A stretch of 64,000 nt of DNA. Source: Membranipora membranacea (taxonomy: Eukaryota > Bryozoa > Gymnolaemata > Cheilostomatida > Membraniporidae). The stretch is from the NCBI GenBank assembly GCA_914767715.1, contig OU612074.1, forward strand, positions 22,678,062 through 22,742,061. The letters run 5' to 3'. Shown in pieces: positions 11,801 through 23,800 of the stretch. Position numbers and translations under genes: made by a program. The notes below the pieces were generated by a model, which did not search any database, was not told the origin of the DNA, and saw only the letters and a program-made list of their open reading frames with translations. Each line of letters starts with the position of its first letter. Positions within the stretch are counted from its first letter, which is position 1.

Positions 11801-14800
11801 AACAACGTCTGCAGCGAGATCTTTGTATGATAGTGTTAAAGCTATAGTTGTGCCTCCCCATATTTGGAATCATAATGAAGGTCTCAGTCTAATTAAAAGC
11901 ACCATAGCAACCTTTTGAATGACCTATGGATACAGTTGAAACCAATTTCATTACTGAAATGAAAATTTTTCTCAACCACTATGGTTGTTCCCTCTTTATA
12001 CCAATAATTATGTTAAAGTGGCAGACAACCACAAAAGTCATATTTTGATATTTGATGCGCAATGATGTACTCCTTCTAAATTTGGATGATATAAATAAAT
12101 TTTAAATTTGAAAATTTGATTGGACAACTGCAAGCACGTATCAATACTCTTACAATTTCATATGGTGGCCAAATCTGTCCGGGAAGGCGAAATGATACGA
12201 GATACAACGTTTTCTCAGATTTCGAAAAAACCATCTCGTTTCACTTTTAATGTTAAGCCACAAATCTTACCTGTCCAGGTACAGTAAGTTGAGTTAAGCT
12301 AAGTTGTGAGAGATTTTCTTTTATTTCTTTGTGATCGTTTGACACTGATTCACATTAATGTTTAAAGTGACAGACGATAAATTGATGTACCGGGAGAAGA
12401 CAACTAAGACATTTTGCAACCTCTCTATTATGTGCTGAATATTTTTCCATACGCCTGCTACATGTAAAATTCGTTATTATTATATAATACTGTCTGACCA
12501 ACAAATACAATGTGAATTGATGCCATGTTGACGCTTGCAAAAGGGTTAGATATTGACAAATGAATATAAACAGAAAAAAGTTTCTTTTGGTCTTTGAAGC
12601 TGTTGCAGATTTACAATACTCTAAACAATTGTTGTAGATTATTGATCTACATGCCGGAGAATTTATTACATATCTACAGGGTTACCATAATGATCTCACA
12701 GTATATACTCAAACTAACCAGATATTGCTCTACTTATACACTTATGGTAACGTCACCTGGAGTATGGACTGGTCATCCGGTGAGATTTGATAGGAAATTA
12801 TTTACAATGTAAATATTATATACATTCATGGAATCCAATAACTGATAGATATGGGGGTTATGACACATACCGGGTGTTATGAACTCATGGTCCTTTGCAT
12901 CACATGAACCTGAAATCAATTATGTCTTCAATTAACTGATAGATAGGGGTTTATGATACATACCGATACAAATGGCTTCTGGCAGTGGCTGCTGATCAAC
13001 AGGTTTTATAATGTGATACATTTAAAACTCGGGATACATTGGGCGTGCCATATACCTAATCTTATTTTACTATACATTTTGATGTCACATGACCTTAATA
13101 ATGATCTATGTTTTTTCTTTGGCAACAGAACCAGCATCAGCTTCAACAACAACATCAGCTGGGGCAACAACATCAGCTGGCCCAACAACCTCTGCCGGTC
13201 TAACAACCCAAACAATGCCAACCACGACACTGTCAACAACCACTTCTAGTCCAACAACCGCATCAACTACTACTGGGCCAACAACCACAATCACTCCATC
13301 CACAACATTGTCAACCACTTCTAAGCTAACTAGCATAGCTAGTAAAACATCTACAGCGATGCCAACCACAACACGGTCAGGTACTACAGGGCCAACAACC
13401 CAGGTTGATACAACAACATCAGCTGGTCCAACAACCTCTGCCGGTCCAACAACCCAAACAATGCCAACCACGACACTGTCAACAACCACTTCTAGTCCGA
13501 CAACCACATCGACTACTACTGGGCCAATAACCACAATGATTCCATCCACAACATTGTCAACCACTTCTAAGCTAACAACCATAGCTAGTAAAACATCTAC
13601 AGCGATGCCAACCACAACACGGTCAGGTACTACAGGGTCAACAACCCAGGTTGATACAACAACCTCAGCTCGTTCAATGATGACCACAGCACAAACCAAA
13701 GTTCCAACGTCAACAAACCGGTCCACCACAACGAACCCAGTAACAACTGTGCCGACAGCAGCAGAACCAACAACAGCAAACCAATTGACTACAGCTACAG
13801 GTTAGTGGGTTAGTGCATTAAAGGGCAACCAAGGTTTCAAACAACTTCTCTTTGATGGCCATTGATTAATAGCAGATTGCACCTTCTGCATGGGGAAAAG
13901 ACAAAATATAATTCGGATGATTATTCAGCCAGAATTCTTGTGAAATATTTCTTCCATCAGGCACTCAAACTCAGCTAAAAGAGAATACCACATAGCAGTT
14001 TCCTGTTCCTGTTATTATTTAGCCTGTGCTCTATAATTATTACAGCAAAGTCTGGGAACCTCCCCTAAACTGAAGTGTTACCAAGCTTAGAGTCAGCAAC
14101 TACTTTTAGTTTTGAATCGCGTAATGCACAAAGCTGATGCTGCCCAGCACATTATTTCCTACCCATTAATGCATTGCTGCGAAACCTTGGTTGCCCTTTA
14201 ATACAGTCAACATTATTCATTTTAATTGAAAATTATGTCATGCAGCCTGAACTCACATTAAATAATGGGAGACATTTTCATTTATTTTTAATGTGAAAGT
14301 CAGAAGATGATAGACCAGAGATATAATTGAACATGACTGTGGACTTTAATGAGGTGATCTGGTAAGAATCACTATTGATCTGACATTTTAGTACTTGCTA
14401 CTTTTTAAAAATGAAGGCGCATACATTCAATTATTGATGAATAGATGAAGATCAGTAATTTTTTAGGTAACACCATGTTTAAACCCCTCAGAATGTAATA
14501 ATATTCAAGTGACCGCATTATAATCTCCAACTTCACTTTGGTTATAATTTAGAAAATGACAGTGATTTTCATATGCTGCAGTTACTTTGCCAGTATCATG
14601 GGTACTGTTGAATTGGAAATGACATCTGATTGTGCTGGCTCGTTTCAGTTGAAGATATTACAACAGAGGTTACAACACCGTCATATGATGAAATCTATGC
14701 AGATTTGGTAAGATCTAGTTGTATTTTAACCAAAAGTGCTTCTCTAGTACACTGATTTTTTATCAATTTGTAAGGTGCTTTCTCTTAAACTGCTAAATCC

Positions 14801-17800
14801 TTCGTTATCAGCGATTAATCACCAATATAGCAATCACGTGTAGGAACGAAAAATTCAATAATCTAATGATTATTCCCTAATTAGAGCATAATAGCTCTAG
14901 AATTCTCTTTCACATCGAAGCAACCTTCGAATAAGCCAATCAATCAAGGCATAAATCAGGCATGATAAATAGAGAGACTCACAGTCTCATCACTCATCAT
15001 AGCTAAGCACACTTTTCGCTATAGAAGTCCAGCTTAGGCTAATTTTTTGTTCCGTTCTAAACCATTTTCAGGAATTGAACGACCCGAAAAATGTGACTGT
15101 GAAGAAACTCACAGATGTACTGGACTCGGAACTAGATGCAAGCGCAACGCTCCCAGTTGATAAGCTGCATGACTTTGCCTCAGTCCTCTTACACACTTCA
15201 TCAAAAACTGATGATGTTGAAGACCTGGTACGTAGCATATTAAACATTGATACGTCAGCATTGAAATGTCTTATTTGAAGGTAAAAAGTAGAATATAAAT
15301 AAACATGTTATAAATTAATAATATATAGTATACAATAATCAAAACTTGTTGTTTATTTGTAATCATTGGTAAATATTACATTATACATGTATAATTATAG
15401 AATATAGCTCTGGAGACAAGCACAAAGATATTCGACAAGATAGGAAACGCCACCAAAGATGAACTGAGAAATCTAGGTAAAGCAGTAGTTGGTGTGGTAG
15501 CTAACGCTCTGGAGGCATCTGCTGCCAGATCAGAGGAGGATAACACTGGGAGTTCCAGTGCTGACTCTGCTCAGGTAAGATTTAATTTTGAATGCTGCAT
15601 ATGATTTTGCAGTTACCTACCTAAAATATTATCCCTGCCCTCTTCCAATTTATATCATTGTGGGTTTTACTGATCTTGTGCTACTGACTAAAAGTTCTAT
15701 TATTATCAAAGCTATCAGGATTATTTCTTAGAATTATTTGCCTGTTGAAGAAACCTTTCCTCATTATTAGGCTGAGAATCTTGTTAAAGACAGTCAAAAT
15801 GTGTTGGATACGGTGGCAGCAGCAATAACCGGGGCGTTGGAACCTGGTGATAGTGTCCAGCTAGTGACAGGATCATTAGGTATGGCTGTCGCCAAACAGG
15901 ACCAGGCAGGGACACCAATGTATGCAGGATTTGCAACAGTGGAACTAGAAGAAACACCAGCGACAGCGCTTCCCATCCAAGTAGGTTATTGTGAACACGA
16001 AACAGGAATTTATGGCCATGTTTATATGACAAAACAGAGGGTGCACTGCCCCTAAAGAGGGATGCAAGTTGCCCAATTTCCTCGTACTGAGAGTGTGATA
16101 CAGCCTAGAAAACTAGAATGTATCCTAGAGGTGAGGCCATGGTGGACCTCCTAATCGTTAGTGTTCAGCAAGCTGTCAGAAACTGAAACAAGCACTAAAT
16201 GCCCATCGGCAGTGAAGCGCTGATCTTAGCCAATAAGCTGAGAAGCGATTAAACAGAAATTTATGTCTGTTTTATAATTGGGCTAATATTGATTTGTCTT
16301 AACCCAAATGCTCAGGTTATACGTTCCATAAACTATCGGACTAGGTGTGAGTTTCATTTATTTTCTGTCAGGCATTGTCCTACGCTGAAGATCCATATGC
16401 AAGCTATGCCACAAATGAGGATAACTTCACAAGTGGAGCCTCACCTGTAGGTATGAAGATTGTAGGCTCTGATGACACAGTATCGTACAAAGCAGCATCG
16501 AAGGCTACCTTATTTATCCCTTCAGAAAGTTACAATGTCACTGAAGATGGTGTGATCACCACCTACCTTATAGAAGATCCTGATTCCTTTATGAAGGTCA
16601 GTGAAGTTTTAGTGAGTTGTAGAACATCTTTGTTCCCTCTGTGATTACCTTAAAAGCCGTGTATCAAGCAACCACGGATCGGTGCCTCAATAGCACACCG
16701 CCATCACAGAGGAAACAAACTAGTTCTAAGTATTGATCTCCAACTATTGATCTCAATCGCATCTGATTACTTACATCTCTTCTTCTTTGCCTTCATTAAC
16801 CCCAACATGATCTTGATAATGAGCCATATTTTACTCTTCATTCACCGAAGCAGCGATACACTGTGTGTATGATCACTATTGATTCCATATAAGTGTGCTA
16901 AGTTTTAGCTGTCTCTGGATACAGATATTCCTTACCCTTCCTGGAGAGGCTGACTCATACACCATCAGATGTGCCATGAACCATACACCTTCAGAAAATA
17001 ACCATACAGTCGAAGTCCACATCGTAGAGCAGCTAAATGTCACCAAGAATGAGCTGAATGCTGCAATCAAATATGATAATGCAACTGGTATAGTGATTTG
17101 TGAATCTCGACAATTTTTTTTCCTCTATAAATTAGTTGCCAATTATCTCCTATGCAAAAGTTTCATGGTTCATATTACTAAAAAAAAGTGTCGCTTATGC
17201 CATAGCGTAAACTTGTCATATCATTTTCCCTTTATTCATGACCCATTTTAACGATCTTTGTAGTAGGCCATTTTAATGCAGAGCTTTTTTTATACGGTTG
17301 TTTGATTTGATCAGTAATGATACAGAATGCAATATGAAATCAATCAACGATTAATCATCATTTTAATCATACCCTTACCAGCTTGAACTTTTCAGATGCT
17401 TTGGCAATATTCATACATGGAAGGAAGATAGGAGCCCTGGGTCTGTTGTATGTCAAACTTACAGCCAATGAAATCATCGCTGCTGCGACCGGCAGCACAA
17501 CAAGAAGAAAAAGAGCTTCAGGCAGCCGATACTCTTCAGGTGCAGCTGTCTACTCTCCCAGAGTATGGAATGAAACAGCTAAGAAGTGGATGCCCAGTTC
17601 CCAAGTTGAGGTAAGAAGAAGATAATACCCTCTATGTAGGGGATGGCTCAAGTAACTGAGCGATTTCATATAGGTATGAATAGGATATGGCAACACCTGC
17701 AGAAAGAGAGCAGCTTCATGATTCTGGATATCAAGAAATGGAAGTTCCCTAGGGTGTAGCTACTAATATTCCATAAAGAGATTAATTTTAAGTAACACTG

Positions 17801-20800
17801 CCAATAAATTGCACAGGTGCTATTTAAATACAAATACAAAATAATGAAGCATTTTATATCACTGTAGTAACTCTCTTCTTTGAATTCCACTGTCTAATGT
17901 CTATTCATGCAGATTGATCCAGACTCCACAGGAGAGGAAGTTGTATTTAAGTCTAACTTTATGGGCTCTATGACTGCTGGTTTGGCCATTCCACCCAATA
18001 AGATTGACTTTGACAACATGTTCGACGATCTGGGAGCAAAGACTGCAGAGAATCCATATGTCCTGATAGTCGTGTGTCTCATTGCTGGACTTTACTTTGT
18101 ACTGTTGATTCCGATCGCTCGAATGGATCGGAGGGATTATCGAATGGTGAGTAGTATTCTGTGATTTAATGAATAATTATGCACTGATGATCATTGAATA
18201 CAATTACTTCTCTGAAATTGGACATGACAATTTTGTAATGTTGAGTTTAAGTACAGCCCCAATAGAGTTGAGAGCCAAAGAAGCAGTATTCATTACTTGT
18301 GTTCCTTTGCATCTCATTAGTCTTTTTCTGATTACAGTGGGAGTTTCTACCTATCCTGCACAACAAGGCTGAGGATCGCCATGTGTATCAGTTTTCTATC
18401 GCAGTCAACTCAAAATCTAGTAAAGAATTCAACACAGATGTTTTCTGTGCACTTTATGGAATAAAAGGAAAAACAACTCCAAAAACCCTGGAAGATGGAG
18501 AAAGACAAGTAAGTCGTAAATTTATAGATTTATTTATTTCAATTCTTTTCATGCAGAAATTCAAGTAGAACTATCTAAAGCTCACAACAGGAATGGTTTT
18601 TGCACACCCCTATAAGAAATTGACCGTCAATTAAGGCACTTTTTTCATGCTATATAAATTGCCGTTATCTTTTATCTTTCTCAAATCTGGATAATAAACA
18701 TCAAACAGCAGAGTAACATTAGCAGAGTTAAGCTATCGAAATCTATTCTCCTCTCTATCTTAGCTAGGTTGATAACGCAATCAAATTCTTCTGTAATTCT
18801 GTAGGGTTTCCGACCTGGATGTCCTACAAACCTAACAGTGACTTGTCAGGAGGATATAGGGGCCATAACTCATGTACATCTGTGGACAAGAGCTAGAGAT
18901 GAGAGAGATAGTCTCTTTGTAGATTGCATCACTGTGGCTGATCTTGAACTTAACAAGACGTAAGTCACTAAGAATATAATTTGTTGTGGTGAATTGCCCT
19001 AATTAGTCAACGTATTTTTCGATCACTTGGCTTTAAACCTATTAAATATTACATAATTGCAAATAATGCATTGTTGAGGAAAGTGCACTAATAGCCATTG
19101 TGTTAGTGATGATATGATTGGTTGTCGGGTGGAAAGAGAGCCAATGCCATGGTTACAAATTTTACACACTCTATATATGACAGTATTTTCAGGGAAGTAC
19201 TATCTGACCTGGCATTGGTTCCCATTCAACAACCCGCCAGTTATTCAAAACCAACATATTGGCTGGTGCACTGTGTGTCGTTGGCTGGTGCACTGTGTGT
19301 CGTTGCAAATTGTATCTGATTTTGTTGGCAAGTTTAAGTTGAGAAATCAACTTGGAGTATATATTGACCTGAACTGCTATCAACAGATTCGCACAAACAT
19401 CCATACCACCATAGATTATTCAAATTCTTCGCTGTTATAGATATAGCTTCATGTGTAATGACTGGATCTCACCAGTAGAGACTTTGTGTTATGGTCATGA
19501 GATTTTCAGCACTGACATGACTGAAGGAAAGGACTTTAAATCGCTGATGAAGGCCAACACCAGATCTAAGTTCTATGATGACCACATTTGGCTCTCAGTG
19601 GTTAAGAGACCCAATAAGAGTAACTTCTCTAGAGTTCAGAGATGGTCTCTGTGTATATCTACCCTCTATCTCATGATGGTCGTCAATGCTATGTGGTAAG
19701 ATTAAAGACATACACCATTGTATCAAGCTGGGATCTATTTTATATATAATTAGAAAGAAAAAACTGCATAAACTTTATCAATTAAAGTCAAGCTACCATT
19801 TCTATTAATTATGTAACATTTTTATACAGGTTTCCAACTGTTCCGGAATCAAAGGAAGAGTCTGGATCCACCCTGACAATTGGACCTGTTGAGCTGAGCT
19901 GGAGGACGATCTATGTATCATTTATGGGTAAGGCAACTCATCCGCTTATCGCTTTTATACATCATGATCTCATTGACTTACAACTGCTTTTATTGGCAAT
20001 AATTTCCTGGCTCCTCTTTATAAGAATAGTGGGCTAGAACCTAAGTTTCTGATCAATTAATGATTATGATTTTTGTTTCGTTGAATTTAACAGACTGTTT
20101 TCACTTTTTCAGGTGCGTTGATTGTTCTACCGCCGTCCATGCTGATCATGTTTTTCTTTAAGAGAAGCAGACCTTTTGTTCCTCCAAGAAAGAAAGCAAA
20201 GGTCCACCAGCATAGAAAATCTACAACGCCAGTACCTTTCGGAGGCGGTAAGTATCTTCACTCAGCATAGCTCTTACTGTATTACCAAATGGGGAGCGCT
20301 ACAACTTAGCCCAAGCCAAACTTAGCCCGAGCCAAACTTAGCCTGAGCCAAACTTGGACCCACGTCGGTTCAAAAAGACTGAGAAATAAAGGCGCCTTAA
20401 GGGCGCGGCTGCCATATCCGGCGCCAAGTTTCTCTCAGTTTGCAGGCAGATAGGAGTACACATTGGGCATCAATTTAGCCCAGTAGTCGGTAGACTGAAG
20501 CGGGATCCAAACCCGAGACCTCCAACACTTACACGTCAGAGGGCTGCCTCCTACTCCATGTAATGAAACTTGGCCCCAGGTAATGAAACTTGGCCCCAAT
20601 TAGTAAAACTTGGGCCTTATATAGTGAAACTTGGCCTCATGCAATGAAACTTGGCCCCATGTTTGGTTTGGTTTCTATTTCAACAAACCAGTAAAGGTAT
20701 AGGAAACTAAAAATATTAGCTGAACCCGTGACCAAAATGATTGATAGGACACTACAGTCCAGTGTGTTCCCTGATGCTCTCAAAACAGCAAAAGTTCTCC

Positions 20801-23800
20801 CTCTTTTCAAAAAAAGCTACACTTAATATAATAAAAATTACCGTCCAATATCAATTTTATCTAAATTCAGCAACATTTTTGAGCGAGTAGTTAATTCACA
20901 AATCAAGGCCTTTTTAGAACACAAAAATATTTCAAACGCACAACACTATGGCTTTAGAAACATAAAAATACTAATCAGGCAATGACATTACTCGCAGACA
21001 AAGTGTGAACAGCCATGAGCAATGTAAACTCTGTGCTAGTTGTTTTTTCTTGATGTTAGCAAAGCTTTCGATACAATTGACCATCATATCATACTTTCAA
21101 AGTTAACCCATTTAAATTCTTATCAGATCATACCTTGCTAATCGCCAACAAATTACTGAGATATATAATAACATATTTTCTGAGCCACAATTTATGAACA
21201 CTGGGGTTCCACATGGATCTATTCTGGGTTCAATGTTGTTTTTAATTCATATTAATGATCTAGCCAATGCAACTAAAACTCTTGACCCAATTCTAGATGC
21301 CGATGACACAAATTTGTTTTTTGAAACTAAAGGTTTAAATCAGCACCAAATTCAAATTAACGCTGCTCTTACATCAGTAGCATCAGCAGAATGGTGCAAT
21401 GAAAATAAACTAACTTTGAATCTAGAGAAAACCAACTATAGAGTTCTTAAAAATCACCAAAACAAATGAACCTTGATGGCAAACTCCATCAAACAAGTTG
21501 AAAGCGTGAGGTTCCTTTGGGACTATTTCGATGAGCATTTAACTTGGAAAACTCATATAGAACATCAAATGAAACCTCTTAGACTGGCGGCCTCTCTTAT
21601 GTACAGAGTTTCCCAATATCTGGCAATACGATTCATTCATATTTTATAATTCATTTATACTGTCCAAATTGAGCTATTGTATTGAGATATGGAGCAATGC
21701 AGCAGCAACCTATACCAATAAGATATTGTTACTTCAAAAAAAAATTGTTAAGACATTTATAAGTCAGTAAGACTAGCTTCATCCACTCCACTTTTTAATA
21801 GATCAAATATTTTTAGGATAAATGAGCTTTATGAATTTAAAACATTAATCTGTGCCAATAAAACATTTCGCGCCTCTAATTTACACCATCATTCCAATCA
21901 TGTCTACAAAACAGGTTCATTCAACATAAAGCTTCATCGCCCCGATTCCACAACCAGTTCAGGTCAACGAAGACTCTCATATCAAATGACAGCACTGTGG
22001 AACAAGCTGCCTGACAACCTGAAATTAGTGAAGGGTAAGGCCGTCTTTAAAACGGCCATCAAGTGCCACTTCTTGGCTTTAGGGTTTGAACTTGCTTCGT
22101 CATAATTTACTTGATATCTATTGCCGCATCTCGTATGGCAATTTGGCCTTGCGCCTTGTCTAGCTGAGACATTGTCAAAGCTATTGGGGATGTAGGCCTC
22201 ATCACCACTAAATATTTTTATAGTTTCCTATATCTTAACTTGTTTGATAAACTAGAAACCAAACCAAACGTGGGGCCAAGTTTAATTGCATGGGGCCACT
22301 TTTGATTACATGGGGCCAAGTTTGGCTCGGGCTAAGTTTGGCTTGGTCTAAGTTTGGCTCGGACTAAGTTTGGCTCGGGCTAAGTTTGGCTCGGGCTAAG
22401 TTTGGCTCGGGCTAAGTTTGGCTCGGGCCAAGTTTGGCTCGGACTTAGTTTGGCTCGGGCTAAGTTTGGCTTGGTCTAAGTTTGGCTCGGGCTAAGTTTG
22501 GCTCGGACTAAGTTTGGCTCGGGCTAAGTTTGGCTTGGTCTAAGTTTGGCTCGGGCTAAGTTTGGCTCGGGCTAAGTTTGGCTCGGGCTAAGTTTGGCTC
22601 GGGCCAAGTTTGGCTCGGACTTAGTTTGGCTCGGGCTAAGTTTGGCTCGGGCTAAGTTTGGCTCGGGCTAAGTTTGGCTCGGACTAAGTTTGGCTCGGGC
22701 TAAGTTTGGCTTGGGCTGAGTTTGGCTCGGGCTAAGTTTGACTCGGGCTAAGTTTGGCTCGGGCTAAGTTTGGCTCGGGCTAAGTTGTCACGGATTCACC
22801 AAATGTATCATAAAATATTCTCAAAAATAATATAAAGTCAATCATTACCATGTCCGTAGTAAAGTCCGGAATGGATGCAGATGTAATAATTGAATGACCT
22901 TGACTTGTGTAATACTGTCAGCAAATTTAAAAAGTCAATACCTTGTCGACCACACAGTCTACTTATGTAGAGAGTTTTTCTGTGAAATGTGGACTTGCCA
23001 TTCAATCTGAAACCATAGGATTGGATAATTTAGAAATCTGTTTAGCAATTAATGTGATTGGATGCATAATTTTTTGTTTCATTACCAAAGATGGCGCTGA
23101 ACTAGGGATGGTTGGAGGAAGAGGTAGCCTATACGACTCAAGTGTTAGTTACTCATCACCACGGAATGTAGCAATCCCGACAGAAGAATGCGTTCAGGTC
23201 ATGTATTCTAAAGGTGGTCCGTCCAAGAACGATTTGAAGTACAATATTCCCTTAGAACCAGAAACACTGATGCACGTTCAAAGATTTTCTCCTCCAACAC
23301 CATTCAAGAACAGAGGAAGGAAACCCATATCAGACAATGGTAAATATTGATCTTTATATTTCTATTGCTATTAAGATAGTTATAGACAATAAATATTACT
23401 GGGTATCACCACTGTTTTCTTTCCATATAAGTGCTGCATATTGTCCATTTGATTTTCTAGAGCTCAGATACCCAAACCCAGATTTAGACATGAAGAATAA
23501 CAGTCAAATTCCACCACCACCTTCATACGAGAACCTAGAAAATAAAAACATGACTGAAGATGGTAAGATCCCCTTATCAATAAGTCAGCTAACAGGAATG
23601 TGATGGTCCGCAGAAGATATGAGATAAAAACTAAGTAGTCGTAGTATTTCATGATTTTTTGTAACTTTTAAAACTAGGAGTCTTTCATCAATTACTTGTG
23701 TCTTTGAATCTTATTCAAACACCATATTTATTTGAAGAGACTTTATATTTCTAATACTTTGATCTTTCAGAGCTTAGAACCCTAGAGAAGAAGAACAACG

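Larger units (their letters stand above)
20302..22787. mobile_element. Fold-back-like element with internal reverse transcriptase fragment
   Basis: This element fills most of intron 18. Its two ends are mutual inverted repeats beginning caacttagccc (left) and ending gggctaagttg (right). The arms are themselves built of short tandem repeats. The right arm (22312-22787) has about 30 copies of the 16-mer gggctaagtttggctc; the left arm has only three clear units plus several caatgaaacttggcccc-type units. Inside is a second inverted pair, gtttggtttggtttcta near 20662 against the mirrored copy near 22245. Between them lies a LINE reverse transcriptase fragment. Long inverted repeats made of tandem units are the defining trait of Foldback/Galileo-type DNA elements. 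A SINE has inserted in the left arm at 20388-20562. Confidence 0.65.

Noticed and set aside
13106-13729. 207-codon antisense Val-rich ORF
   Set aside because: Mirror of the Thr-rich mucin exon; no splice or homology support.
22312-22787. CRISPR-like regular repeat array
   Set aside because: Units are contiguous 16-mers without spacers, in animal DNA, and belong to the arm of a fold-back-like element.
22943-23090. ORF extension upstream of polycystin exon 19 (MSTTQSTYVESF...)
   Set aside because: Phase 1 splicing needs the acceptor at 23090; the upstream part does not look like a polycystin loop and is read as intron.
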